NCBI GenBank assembly: GCA_050157065.1
Contig: CP189573.1
Length of the DNA stretch: 64,000 nucleotides
From: Avipropionibacterium sp050157065
Lineage (GTDB): Bacteria; Actinomycetota; Actinomycetes; Propionibacteriales; Propionibacteriaceae
Direction: 5' to 3' (one strand)
The notes beneath the pieces were generated by a model that was not told the DNA's origin, did not search any database, and was given only the letters and a program-made list of their open reading frames with translations. Position numbers and translations under genes: made by a program. Shown piece by piece: positions 50,732 to 59,738 of the stretch (position 1 is the stretch's first letter; each line of letters begins with the position of its first letter).

Positions 50732-51386
50732 GCAGTTCGGTGAGTTCGGCTGCCATCAGGGCACGCCGACCGGGCGACTCGAACGAGCGGGTGTCGTGGC
50801 CGAGGAGGTCCACGATGATGTTGAGGCCCGGGTCGCGGCGCCGCCACACCACCGGCTGGGGCTCCCCGTCGAGCACGTGCTGCAGCACCGGCTCGACGTC
50901 GTCCCCCATGATCATCTTCGAGTAGCGCTCGTCGAACGCGACGACCTCGGCGCGGCCGCCGAGCAGCGGATCGGCCTCCCGGCCGGGCACCGCCTCGAAC
51001 ACCGCGTCCGAGATCGGCGGATGCATCGACGTACCGGGCCGCCACTCACCACCCAGCAACGTGCGGTAGCCCGGCCAGTCCGGGAATCCGTTGCTGGCTT
51101 GGTGATGGGCGAGCATCGCACCGCCGTCGCGGAGCCACGCCTCGGCGACGGTGAACGCCTCGGCCCACGCCGGATCGGGCGCGAACTCGGGGTCGGGGCC
51201 GCCACCGCCGACGTTGACGACCAGCAGATCCACGCGATCGAGGTCACCGAGCGCATCCGGGGTGACGGGCACGATGGTGTGCTCGGCGTCGAGGGTGTCG
51301 GCGACCGCGCCGATGGCGGCCGAGGTCTCGACGAACGGGTGCCACGGGTCGGCGTACCGTCCCGCGCCGCAGATGATCCTGATCAT
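50721..51386 (-). CDS. ThuA-like (trehalose utilization) family protein
   Basis: 221 residues of the ThuA/glutamine-amidotransferase-like fold: MIRIICGAGRYADPWHPF, VDLLVVNVGGGGPDPE, GGAMLAHHQASNGFPDWPGYRTLLGGEW and DERYSKMIMGDDVEPVL. Some members help convert 3-keto-trehalose or other 3-keto sugars; others are unknown. No Gfo/Idh gene is adjacent here, so its role remains open. ATG at 51386. Confidence 0.82.
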   Translation of the reverse strand: MIRIICGAGRYADPWHPFVETSAAIGAVADTLDAEHTIVPVTPDALGDLDRVDLLVVNVGGGGPDPEFAPDPAWAEAFTVAEAWLRDGGAMLAHHQASNGFPDWPGYRTLLGGEWRPGTSMHPPISDAVFEAVPGREADPLLGGRAEVVAFDERYSKMIMGDDVEPVLQHVLDGEPQPVVWRRRDPGLNIIVDLLGHDTRSFESPGRRALMAAELTELLSA

Positions 51387-51464
51387 GACGTCTCCCAACT
51401 CCGGTGGGGTTGCTTCGGCGTCGAGCTTACGGGCGGTTCGCGCCGTCGGCCGCGGTGGATGGCG

Positions 51465-51470
51465 TACGGT
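51465..51470 (+). promoter_or_regulatory. -10 element of leaderless ArsC-family gene
   Basis: TACGGT, 6 nt before the ATG at 51477. Confidence 0.5.
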
Positions 51471-51476
51471 CGACGC

Positions 51477-51836
51477 ATGGCTGAGGTGACCGTGCTCCAC
51501 AATCCGCGCTGCTCCACGTCCCGCGCCGCGATGGAGGCGGCTGCTGCCGCCGGGGTCGAGGTGAACGACGTCCGCTACCTGACCGACCCGCTCGACGAGG
51601 CCGCGCTGCGCGATCTGCTCGGCAAGCTCGAGGACCCGCCGACCGACCTGGTCCGTCGCGACGCGACCTTCGCCCTGTTGGGCTTGGGTGACGACGACGT
51701 CGCCACCGTCGACCAGGTCGCAGCCGTGCTGGCCGCCAACCCGAAACTCATGCAGCGACCCGTGCTGATCCGCGGCGACCGGGCGATCATCGGCCGCCCC
51801 AAGGATCGGGTGCCAGCCTTCCTCCGGGGCGAGTGA
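51477..51836 (+). CDS. ArsC/Spx-family (glutaredoxin-type arsenate reductase-like) protein
   Basis: 119 residues, normal for the family. HNPRCSTSRAAMEAAAAAG holds the single redox Cys of the ArsC signature, and RPVLIRGDRAIIGRPKD carries the conserved Arg/Pro. No arsenic resistance genes are nearby, so it may be a general YfgD-like oxidoreductase. TACGGT 6 nt upstream implies a leaderless mRNA. Confidence 0.9.
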   Translation: MAEVTVLHNPRCSTSRAAMEAAAAAGVEVNDVRYLTDPLDEAALRDLLGKLEDPPTDLVRRDATFALLGLGDDDVATVDQVAAVLAANPKLMQRPVLIRGDRAIIGRPKDRVPAFLRGE

Positions 51837-51865
51837 CCGACCGCCGCTGAGCACAGGAGTTGATC

Positions 51866-53872
51866 GTGGAAGCCCTTCTCGTACTGCTCAGCGCCTTCGT
51901 CAACGCGCTGGTCCTCGGCTTCCTGGCCCGGCGACTGGTCGGCTCGCCGGTCGGCTGGCCACGAACGATCCTGCTGAGCCTGCTCGTCACCGCCCTGCTC
52001 AACCCGGTGTACGCCACCGCCATCCCGGCGCTGGGCGTCGACATCAACTCCGACGACCCGGTCCGGCTGCTCATCGTCGCCGGCGTCGGTGCGTTGCTGT
52101 TCGCGTGGGTCCTGGTGATCGAGGTGATCATCCTGGTGATCGCCGAGGCCTTCGTGCCGACCGGCTCGCTGCCGAGCCTGGTGGGGTTGATCCGCGGCAT
52201 CCCGGCCCGGCGGAAGCGGACCAAGCGCTACCTGGCGATCATCGGCATCCTCGCCAAGCACGGACTGGCCGGTTACCTGCGGCCCCGCCGCCGGGTCGAA
52301 CCGGCCGCGCGGATCGCCCGCGCGGTGCGGGAGGCGATGACCGACGCGGGTGTCACGTACGTGAAGCTGGGCCAGATGCTCGCGACCCGGCCCGACCTGT
52401 TGCCGCCGCCGTTCGTCGCCGAGCTGTCCACCCTGCACTCGGCGGTCCCGGCCGAGCCGTGGGCCGCGGTGGCGCCGGTGATCGAGGAAGAGCTGGGCCG
52501 GCCGATCCAGCAGCTGTTCGCCGAAGTCGACCACGACCCGATGGCGGCCGCGTCGGTCGCGCAGATCCACGCCGCCCGCCTGATCGACGGGACCGAGGTG
52601 GTGATCAAGGTGCAGCGGCCACGGGCCAGGGCGCAGGCGATGGCCGACCTCGACATCCTCGACCGGCTGGCCGAGCGACTGGAGCGCACCACCGGCTGGG
52701 GTCGCTCGCTGCGGGTGCGCGACCTGGCCGACGGGTTCGCCGACTCGCTGAACGAGGAGCTCGACTACCGGGTCGAGCTGGCCAACATGGACGCGGTGGC
52801 GGCGGCCAGCGACGCCGTCCGCGTGCCGACGCCGTACCCGGAGCTGTCGGGCCGTCGGGTGCTGGTGATGGAACGCATGCAGGGCACGCCGCTGTCGGCG
52901 GCCGGCACCGAGGTGGCCGCGCTGTCGGCCGGGCAGCGCGCGACGATGGCCCAGGACCTGTTCACCGCGGTGTTGCGGCAGATCATGGTGTCGGGGGTGT
53001 TCCACGCCGACCTGCATCCGGGCAACATCTTCGTCGACCGCACCGGGCGGCTGGCGCTGCTCGACTTCGGCTCGGTGGGTCGGCTCGATCGGGCCGCCCG
53101 CAATGCATTGGGGTCCCTGCTGCTGGCAACCGAACGGGGTGATGCGATCAGCGCCACCGACGCGTTGATCGAACTGCTGGAACGCCCGGCCGGCCTGGAC
53201 GACCGGCGGTTGGAACGTGAGGTCGGGCAACTGGTCGTCCGGTACGGCGGTGGCCTCGGTGCCGGTGGCTCGTCCCGCCTGTTCGGCGACCTGATCAACC
53301 TCGTAGCCCGACACCGGTTCTCGATCCCGCCGGCGGTCGCGGCCGCGTTCCGTGCCCTCGGCGCCCTCGAAGGGTCACTGCGGTTGCTGAGCCCGGACCT
53401 GGACGTGGTCGCGACCGCTCGCGCCGAGGGGCAGCGGATGATCGCCGCCCAGTTGGAGCCGGAGGCGATGCGCACCGAGCTGGAGAACCAGCTCGCCGGG
53501 TGGGTGCCGTTGCTGCAGCGGCTGCCACGCCGGGTGAACCGGATCACCGAACAACTGGAGGACGGCCGGCTCGGGGTGTCGGTGAGGTTGTTCGAACGGC
53601 CCACCGAGCGGGCGTTCCTGACCGGCATCGTGCACCAGTTGATCTTGTCGGTGTTGGCGGGCGCGTTGGCGCTGTCGGGGGTCGTGCTGCTGGTCGCGCC
53701 GGGTGGTCCCATGATCACCTCGGCGATCGGGGTCTTTCCCGTGCTCGGCGCGACGCTGTTGCTGTTCGCCTTCGTACTGGGCGCCCGGGTGCTGGTGTCG
53801 ATCTTCCGGCAGGAGCATCTGGTCAGTCGGTCGGAGGGAAGCGACCCCGCGGGACAGGAACCTCGCCGGTAG
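51866..53872 (+). CDS. ABC1/AarF (UbiB-type) atypical kinase with N-terminal membrane domain
   Basis: 668 residues. Three N-terminal hydrophobic segments (about 2-25, 33-55, 66-96) precede the ABC1 kinase core with the KLGQ motif at 167-170, DLHPGN and DFGSVG near 380-405, and the conserved AAASVAQIH alanine-rich loop. Two further membrane segments close the C-terminus. The GTG at 51866 was chosen with SD AGGAG 6 nt upstream; an in-frame TTG 6 nt earlier is less likely. UbiB-like proteins are linked to isoprenoid-quinone and lipid metabolism; the exact role is inferred. Confidence 0.9.
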   Translation: MEALLVLLSAFVNALVLGFLARRLVGSPVGWPRTILLSLLVTALLNPVYATAIPALGVDINSDDPVRLLIVAGVGALLFAWVLVIEVIILVIAEAFVPTGSLPSLVGLIRGIPARRKRTKRYLAIIGILAKHGLAGYLRPRRRVEPAARIARAVREAMTDAGVTYVKLGQMLATRPDLLPPPFVAELSTLHSAVPAEPWAAVAPVIEEELGRPIQQLFAEVDHDPMAAASVAQIHAARLIDGTEVVIKVQRPRARAQAMADLDILDRLAERLERTTGWGRSLRVRDLADGFADSLNEELDYRVELANMDAVAAASDAVRVPTPYPELSGRRVLVMERMQGTPLSAAGTEVAALSAGQRATMAQDLFTAVLRQIMVSGVFHADLHPGNIFVDRTGRLALLDFGSVGRLDRAARNALGSLLLATERGDAISATDALIELLERPAGLDDRRLEREVGQLVVRYGGGLGAGGSSRLFGDLINLVARHRFSIPPAVAAAFRALGALEGSLRLLSPDLDVVATARAEGQRMIAAQLEPEAMRTELENQLAGWVPLLQRLPRRVNRITEQLEDGRLGVSVRLFERPTERAFLTGIVHQLILSVLAGALALSGVVLLVAPGGPMITSAIGVFPVLGATLLLFAFVLGARVLVSIFRQEHLVSRSEGSDPAGQEPRR

Positions 53873-53910
53873 CAGGCCTCTCACTGGGACTGCTCCGGCA
53901 CCACTTCCTC

Positions 53911-54017
53911 GTCGTGGCACACGTTTCTCGCCGTGGCACACGCTTCCGACGCCTGCAGCGTGTGTCACGGCGGGCAAGTGGTGTCACGGCGGGCAAGTGG
54001 TGTCACGGCGGCAAATG
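53911..54017. repeat. Intergenic inverted/tandem 19-bp repeat array
   Basis: GTGTCACGGCGGGCAAGTG occurs twice perfectly (53962-53980, 53981-53999) and once nearly (54000-54017). On the left, CACTTCCTCGTCGTGGCAC and a degenerate second unit (ACGTTTCTCGCCGTGGCAC) run in the opposite sense. The whole can fold into a large hairpin or cruciform centred near 53950. It lies between convergent genes ending at 53872 and 54040. Confidence 0.75.
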
Positions 54018-54039
54018 GTGCCGCTCCAACGACGTGGCC

Positions 54040-55701
54040 TCAACTGGGTTCGGTGCCGATTTCAGCGTCGATCTCGTCTGCGTCGATGATGCGGTACGCA
54101 TACCCCTGCTCGGCCAGGAAACGTTGCCGGTGTTGGGCGAAGTCGGCGTCGACGGTGTCGCGGGCGACCACGGCGTAGAAGCGGGCGGTGACCCCGTCGG
54201 CCTTGGGCCGCAGGATCCGCCCGAGTCGTTGTGCCTCCTCCTGCCGGGAGCCGAACGCCCCCGACACCTGGATCGCCACCTGGGCACTGGGCAGGTCGAC
54301 CGAGAAGTTGGCGACCTTGCTGACCACCAGCAGGTCGATCTCGCCGGAGCGGAACTGTTCGAACAGCTTCTGACGTTGACGTGTGGTGGTCTCGCCCTTG
54401 ATCAACGGGGCGTCCAACCGTTCGGCCAGCTCGTCGAGCTGATCGACGTACTGACCGATCACCAGTCGCGGTACGCCGGCGTGGGCGCGGACCAGGTCGA
54501 CGACGGTGTCGGTCTTGGAGTCGGCGGTCGAGGCCAACCGGTACCGCACGTCAGGTTCGGCCAGCGCGTACGTCATCCGCTCGGCCTCGGTGAGCTGCAC
54601 CCGCACCTCGACACAGTCCGCCGGTGCGATCCAGCCCTGGGCCTCGATGTCCTTCCACGGGGCGTCGAACCGCTTCGGCCCGATCAGCGAGAACACGTCC
54701 CCCTCGCGGCCGTCCTCGCGGACCAGGGTGGCGGTCAGCCCGAGCCGACGGCGGGCCTGCAGGTCGGCGGTCATCCGGAACACCGGTGCCGGCAGCAGGT
54801 GGACCTCGTCGTACACCACCAGCCCCCAGTCGCGGGCGTTGAACAGCTCCAGGTGCGGGTGGATCCCGCCGCGCTTGGTGGTGATCACCTGGTAGGTCGC
54901 GATGGTGACGGGCCTGATCTCCTTCTTCGCCCCCGAGTACTCGCCGATCTCGTCGGCGGTCAGCGTCGTCCGACGGACCAGCTCGTCGCGCCACTGTCGG
55001 GCGGCGACGGTGTTGGTGACCAAGATCAACGTCGTCGCACTCGCATGCGCCATCGCGGCAGCACCGACCAGCGTCTTGCCGGCACCACAGGGCAGCACCA
55101 CCACGCCGGATCCGCCGTGCCAGAAGGAATCCGCGGCCAATCGTTGGTACGGCCGGAGCTCCCACCCGTCCTCGGCCAGCACGATCTCGTGGGCCTCACC
55201 GTCGACGTAACCGGCGAGGTCCTCGGCCGGCCAGCCGAGTTTCAGCAGCACCTGCTTGAGGTGGCCACGCTCCGACGGGTGCACCACCACGGTCTGCTCG
55301 TCGATCCGGTTGCCGACCAGACCCTTGACCTTGGCCGAACGCAACACCTCGGTCAGCACCGCCAGGTCGGTGCTGACCAGCACCAGACCGTGCACCGGGT
55401 GCTGCTCGATCCGCAGCCGCCCGTACCGCTCCATCGTCTCGGCGATGTCGACCAACAACGACGACGGCACCGGGTAACGGCTGTGCCGCAACAGCACGTC
55501 CACCACCTGCTCGGCGTCATGCCCGGCGGCGCGTGCATTCCACAGCCCCAGCGGCGTCAGCCGATAGGTGTGGATGTGCTCGGGTGCCCGCTCGAGCTCG
55601 GCGAACGGAGCGATCTCGATCCGGCACGTCTCGGCCTGCTCGTGGTCGACCTCGAGCAACAGCGTGCGATCGGACTGGACGACCAGGGGGCCTCCGGTCA
55701 T
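54040..55701 (-). CDS. XPB/Rad25-type DNA repair helicase
   Basis: 553-residue superfamily 2 helicase of the XPB group. An N-terminal damage-recognition-like domain (1-180) is followed by LRPYQRLAADSFWHGGSGVVVLPCGAGKT with Walker A at 204-210, the YDEVHLLPAPVFR DEAH-type box, GLTATLVREDGREGDVF and helicase C-terminal motifs (SKVANFSVDLPSAQVAIQ, QEEAQRLGRILRPK). It has 3'-5' unwinding activity in studied homologs. The ATG overlaps the stop of the FN3-like gene (ATGA). Confidence 0.95.
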   Translation of the reverse strand: MTGGPLVVQSDRTLLLEVDHEQAETCRIEIAPFAELERAPEHIHTYRLTPLGLWNARAAGHDAEQVVDVLLRHSRYPVPSSLLVDIAETMERYGRLRIEQHPVHGLVLVSTDLAVLTEVLRSAKVKGLVGNRIDEQTVVVHPSERGHLKQVLLKLGWPAEDLAGYVDGEAHEIVLAEDGWELRPYQRLAADSFWHGGSGVVVLPCGAGKTLVGAAAMAHASATTLILVTNTVAARQWRDELVRRTTLTADEIGEYSGAKKEIRPVTIATYQVITTKRGGIHPHLELFNARDWGLVVYDEVHLLPAPVFRMTADLQARRRLGLTATLVREDGREGDVFSLIGPKRFDAPWKDIEAQGWIAPADCVEVRVQLTEAERMTYALAEPDVRYRLASTADSKTDTVVDLVRAHAGVPRLVIGQYVDQLDELAERLDAPLIKGETTTRQRQKLFEQFRSGEIDLLVVSKVANFSVDLPSAQVAIQVSGAFGSRQEEAQRLGRILRPKADGVTARFYAVVARDTVDADFAQHRQRFLAEQGYAYRIIDADEIDAEIGTEPS

Positions 55702-56540
55702 GACGGTGTCTCCTGCGATGTCGTCTCCCGCGATGTCGTGGACTCCGACGGGGAGGACGACGGCCCCACCACGCCACCCTCCTCGGACCGGACGATCTCG
55801 AGCGGCTTGCTCCCGTTCGAGCGGTTGCCGTCGGAGTCGACGGCGACGAGGAAGAAGCTGGCACTGGTCTCGTCGTCCAGCCACCGGACGACTGCGGTGC
55901 AGCCGGACTCGGTACAGGTGAGGGTGAGGTCCTCGGCGGGCACCCGGATCGGGTCGCCTCCGTTGACCCGATACACCTCGTAGTCCGCAACCCCGTCCTC
56001 GGCCGCGTTGTGCGGCCAGCCGAACGTGGTTGCCTCGTAGTTGTTGTCGACCAACTCCGGCTGCGGCGGTGCCTCCGGCGGCGTCGTGTCGGGCGGCGGC
56101 GTCGGCGACGGGGTCGGGCTCTGCGACGGCGTGGTGGGCGGCGACGTCGGGGTCGGGCTCTGCGACGGCGTGGGCGTCGGGGTCGGGCTCGGCGACGGTG
56201 AGGTCGAGGCCGACCCGGTCGTGCTGGACCCGGCCGTCGGTGACGATCCCGGCGGGGTCGGGACCGGTCGCCGGGTGTTCGGAGGCCGCCGGTTCGTGGG
56301 CGCGGTCGCCGTGTTCACCTGCTGGTTCGGGTCGTACGACAGCGTCGGCGACGGAATCGGCGGCGCCGACGTGGCCTGCGGCCCACTGGCCGAGGTGGGC
56401 AACCGACTCGGCGCCTGCTGGGCGTCGTGCCGCCCCGACCCGGACGGCGAGTTCGCCGGGGTGGGCAGCACGTACAGGGTTGCCACTCCCGCAACGCACA
56501 CCGCAGCCACCAACAGGCGGCGGATGGTCACAGGATTCAC
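55698..56540 (-). CDS. Membrane-anchored Pro/Ser/Thr-rich protein with FN3-like domain
   Basis: 280 residues from the GTG at 56540. VNPVTIRRLLVAAVCVAGVATLYVLP is an N-terminal anchor. A long linker (about residues 35-160) is built of Ser-Pro and Thr-Pro repeats, then a fibronectin-III-like domain (EATTFGWPHNAAEDGVADYEVYRVNGG, FFLVAVDSDGNRSNGSKPLEI). It is probably extracellular and cell-wall spanning. It is odd to find it translationally coupled to the DNA helicase gene. The upstream helicase-associated gene ends 53 bp away. Confidence 0.75.
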   Translation of the reverse strand: MNPVTIRRLLVAAVCVAGVATLYVLPTPANSPSGSGRHDAQQAPSRLPTSASGPQATSAPPIPSPTLSYDPNQQVNTATAPTNRRPPNTRRPVPTPPGSSPTAGSSTTGSASTSPSPSPTPTPTPSQSPTPTSPPTTPSQSPTPSPTPPPDTTPPEAPPQPELVDNNYEATTFGWPHNAAEDGVADYEVYRVNGGDPIRVPAEDLTLTCTESGCTAVVRWLDDETSASFFLVAVDSDGNRSNGSKPLEIVRSEEGGVVGPSSSPSESTTSRETTSQETPS

Positions 56541-56593
56541 GCAGGCATTGTAGTCGTTGCGAACAATCCGGGCAGTCGCGTTGAGGCTGCCCC

Positions 56594-58804
56594 TCAGGGG
56601 CGGTGGGGGGCGGCCCCGGTGATCCGGCTCAGCGTGACCGTCCACGGGCCGTCCGCGCCGACGAGCCGGACCGTCCCGCCGCCGAGCTCGATCGGTGTCG
56701 CGACGGCGTGCGCCCGGGTCCCGTCCCGGCGGACGTAACTCAGGTCCAGCGGCGCCCCGTCGGCCACCGCCCGGTGCACCGTCACCACGATGTCGTCGGT
56801 CGCGGCGGCGTACGAGGCGGCCCGCTCCTGGGCGGCCACCAGGGCCCGGGCGACGTCGACCGGGGTGGCCTCCGGCGGCCGGGTCGCCGGTCGGGCCGGA
56901 CCTGCGCGCAGCGGAGCCGGCGCGGTGAGCGTACGGCCGGTCTCGTCCTCGGCGGCCGGGTGGAGACCGAGGTCGCGCAGCACCTGGATCACCTCCTCGG
57001 CGTCCGCGGCGGCGACCAACACCCCCGGCGCGATCTCGCGCAACCCCAGACCGGCGGCGTCGGGGTGGGCCAGCACACTGCGCGTCTGCGCCTCGTCCTC
57101 GGTCCGTACGTAGCACCACGCGACGCCGACCCGGACGCTGCCGTGCCGACGGGCGGTGTCAGCCACCAGGTACGCCAGCGGCTGCGGGACGCCGGTGCTG
57201 GAGTGGTCGGTCAGCCACTGGGTGATCTCGTGGTGCGACCAGCCGGCGTCGAAGGCGCGGCGCACGGTGGCGGCCGAGAACCGGAACGTCGCCCCGGCGC
57301 CTCGGGACTCTTGGTCGGCCAGCAGCCGCAGGTCCCGGGCCACCTCGTGGTGCAGCGGGCCGGGCGACATCGCGGTCAGGTCACCCTGGATGATCACCTG
57401 CTCCACCGGCACCGGGAACTGGTCCAGCACCGCCGGCGGCAGCACGCCGACGCCCCGGTCCAGCACCGGCAGCAGGGCCGAGGTGACCTGCGACGACAAC
57501 ACCCCGAGCAGGTGCAGCTCGGTGCACACGTCCTCGACGGCTTCGAGCAGCGGCCAACTGGCGCGCGCCCAACCGGGTCGGTGCCAACCCAGCACCTCGG
57601 TCCACGCCGCCGGGTCGACCTCGAACCGGCCGACGGTCTCGGTCCGGGCCAGCAGTTCGCCGAGCAGGATCCGTCGGACCTCCGGGCCCGGGCTCCACGC
57701 ACCCTCCGGCCCGAGCACGTGGTGACCGGTCCGGGTGCCGCGGGCGTACCAGCGGGTCTCGGCCGCCCAGCCGTGCAGCAACTGTTCCCACCGGCGGACC
57801 GGCGGCTCGCCGAGCCACCGGTCGTACGCGCCGGTGGGCAGCAGCGTCTGCTGCCCGGTCGGCTGCAGCAGTCCGGTGGCGTGGGCGAGCTCGAACAACA
57901 GACCGGTCCGCGGCAGCCCGGCCTGCAGGGCGGCGGCCGCTGCACCGACGTCCCGCACCGCCAGCCCGCCGTCACGGAGCAGTCGCAGTGGCGCCCCGGA
58001 CGCGTACTCACAGACCGCCTCGACATCGGCCACCAGCTCGAAGGCGGCCCCGACCGCGGTCATGTCCACCCGCCGTCGTACGGCGTCGGGCACCGCTTCG
58101 GCGGTCGGCTCGGGTGCCTGCGGTGCCGGTTGGTCCCGCAGCAGCCGGCGCGGCTCGCGGAGCTGCCAGGCCACCTCGCGCGGCAGCAGCACCAGGCCGT
58201 CGTCCAGGGTGCGGAGCAGCCCCACCCGGATCAGCCGGCCGACCGTCGAGCCGGGGTCCTGCTGCCGGTCGAGCCCGACCTTGCCGGTCGGCGGACCCCA
58301 CACCAGCCGGTCCAGGACGGCGCGGCCGTCGTCGCTGAGCTCGGCCAGCGCCTGGGTGACCCTCGCCGGCTCCGTCGGCGGGTCAGCGGTCGGGGCAAGC
58401 CCGCCGGGGTACGGACCGGCCGCGACCCGGGCCTGGCGGAGCAGCCGATGCCGCTCGGGTCCACCCCAGACCAGCCCACGTCGGGCGAGTTCGGCCAGGG
58501 CGGTGGCGACGTCGGCCGCGTCGGTGTCCTCGCCCAGCAGCGTGGTCACCTCGGCCACACCCACCGGGTCGGGGAGGGCGGCCACAGCCTCGACGACCGT
58601 GGCCAGCCACGCGTCGAGGTGGTGCAGCGCACGGGTCACCGACGAGTGGGTTGCGGCGCGCGCGGCCAGGTCGGCGATGTCGTCGGGCGGCGGGTGCAGC
58701 AGGTCGGGCCGTACGGCCAGCAGTGCGGCGAGCCGGTCGGTGTCGAACCCGCGCAACCACTCGGTGAAGGTCCGAGCAGTCGGGGTGGGTTCGGAGTCGG
58801 TCAT
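56594..58804 (-). CDS. Helicase-associated domain protein (XPB partner)
   Basis: 736 residues, rich in helical repeats and Ala/Leu. The C-terminal stretch AYLVADTARRHGSVRVGVAWCYVRTEDEAQTRSVLAHPDAAGLGLREIAPGVLVAAADAEEVIQVLRDLG matches the Helicase_C_3 (XPB/Ssl2-like N-terminal fold) domain found in the partner of actinobacterial XPB. The N-terminus (FTEWLRGFDTDRLAALLAVRPDL) contains winged-helix-like elements. Its ATG overlaps the stop of the upstream membrane protein gene. It probably assists XPB at DNA or RNA polymerase. Confidence 0.82.
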   Translation of the reverse strand: MTDSEPTPTARTFTEWLRGFDTDRLAALLAVRPDLLHPPPDDIADLAARAATHSSVTRALHHLDAWLATVVEAVAALPDPVGVAEVTTLLGEDTDAADVATALAELARRGLVWGGPERHRLLRQARVAAGPYPGGLAPTADPPTEPARVTQALAELSDDGRAVLDRLVWGPPTGKVGLDRQQDPGSTVGRLIRVGLLRTLDDGLVLLPREVAWQLREPRRLLRDQPAPQAPEPTAEAVPDAVRRRVDMTAVGAAFELVADVEAVCEYASGAPLRLLRDGGLAVRDVGAAAAALQAGLPRTGLLFELAHATGLLQPTGQQTLLPTGAYDRWLGEPPVRRWEQLLHGWAAETRWYARGTRTGHHVLGPEGAWSPGPEVRRILLGELLARTETVGRFEVDPAAWTEVLGWHRPGWARASWPLLEAVEDVCTELHLLGVLSSQVTSALLPVLDRGVGVLPPAVLDQFPVPVEQVIIQGDLTAMSPGPLHHEVARDLRLLADQESRGAGATFRFSAATVRRAFDAGWSHHEITQWLTDHSSTGVPQPLAYLVADTARRHGSVRVGVAWCYVRTEDEAQTRSVLAHPDAAGLGLREIAPGVLVAAADAEEVIQVLRDLGLHPAAEDETGRTLTAPAPLRAGPARPATRPPEATPVDVARALVAAQERAASYAAATDDIVVTVHRAVADGAPLDLSYVRRDGTRAHAVATPIELGGGTVRLVGADGPWTVTLSRITGAAPHRP

Positions 58805-59691
58805 CCCCAGTTCGACCGGCGCGGGGTGGGGGTCTCACCGTTCTGCAGGGCCCGCAGCACCAGCGCGGCCGCGATCAGCAGCACCGCCCAACAGCCGACC
58901 AGGCTGAACAGGCCGAAGGTGCCCCACCACTGCGACAGGTCGCCGCCGACGAAGATCAGGATCAGCCCGATCAGCCCCAGCGCCACACTGGCGCCGATGA
59001 AGGTGCGCCGGACCGGGACCGCGGCGACGGTGATCCGCGAGCTCAACGTGAACGCGATCACGAACAGGATCGGCGACAGCACCGGGATGACGCCGCCGGC
59101 CAGCAGGAAGATCAGCACGCCGGGGGTGATGGCACCCAGGAAGCTGCCCAGGGTGAGCGGTGCCGGCGGGCCGGCCTGCGGTCCGGGACCGAACCACTCC
59201 GGTGTCCCCGGCTGCGGTGCCTGGCCCGGCAGCTGTGCCGCGCCGTGGTGGCTGCTCAACGTGATCGGCTGGGCCGGCGGCGGTCGCAGCACGGTCCGTT
59301 GGCCGCTGCCCAGCGGGTCGGGGGCGGACTCGGCCGAGGCGGGCGTCCCGGTCGGCGGGCCCCACCCGGCGCTGACCGCCGGGGTCACCGGCGGGCCGGT
59401 GGGTGGGCTCCAGTGGGCGGCCGACCAGGCCGAGGTGTCGGAGGTGAGCGCGGCGGTGCTGGTCTCGAACGCGGTGGTCGGGTCGCGCTCGTCGAGGGCA
59501 TCGTGGGCGTGCAGCGACGCGAGGGCGGGGACGGGTTGGTCCGGGTCGCCGAACCGGGGGCGCTCGGCCGGGGCGTCGTCGACCGCGCGGGCCCGCGGTG
59601 GGGCCTCGTCGAGCGGGGCCACCTCGGGTGCGTCGAAATGGTCCGGGCGCGTCAACGGCGCGTACTCCGGTCCGTCCTCCCACGTGGCCAT
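58801..59691 (-). CDS. Hypothetical membrane protein with long disordered N-terminus
   Basis: 296 residues from ATG 59691 (MATWEDGPEY); an upstream in-frame ATG at 59700 is possible. Residues 1-175 are Pro/Ala/Asp-rich and low complexity. Residues 180-285 carry about four hydrophobic segments (FLGAITPGVLIFLLAGGVIPVL, ILFVIAFTL, IGASVALGLIGLILIFVGG, LFSLVGCWAVLLIAAALVLRAL). No known family recognised. It is coupled to the helicase-associated gene by an ATGA overlap. Confidence 0.68.
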   Translation of the reverse strand: MATWEDGPEYAPLTRPDHFDAPEVAPLDEAPPRARAVDDAPAERPRFGDPDQPVPALASLHAHDALDERDPTTAFETSTAALTSDTSAWSAAHWSPPTGPPVTPAVSAGWGPPTGTPASAESAPDPLGSGQRTVLRPPPAQPITLSSHHGAAQLPGQAPQPGTPEWFGPGPQAGPPAPLTLGSFLGAITPGVLIFLLAGGVIPVLSPILFVIAFTLSSRITVAAVPVRRTFIGASVALGLIGLILIFVGGDLSQWWGTFGLFSLVGCWAVLLIAAALVLRALQNGETPTPRRSNWG

Positions 59692-59726
59692 GGGGGCCAT
59701 CCTAATGCGGTGTCGGTCAGCCGGAT

Positions 59727-59732
59727 TAGATT
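59727..59732 (+). promoter_or_regulatory. -10 element of leaderless larE
   Basis: TAGATT, 6 nt upstream of the GTG at 59739. Confidence 0.5.
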
Positions 59733-59738
59733 GGCCGG

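Noticed and set aside
53911..54017. CRISPR array
   Set aside because: Units are contiguous or only a few bases apart with no unique spacers, run in both orientations, and no cas gene is present.
53500..55983. 827-codon plus-strand open frame
   Set aside because: It lies opposite XPB, which has complete helicase motifs; the plus frame is a shadow.
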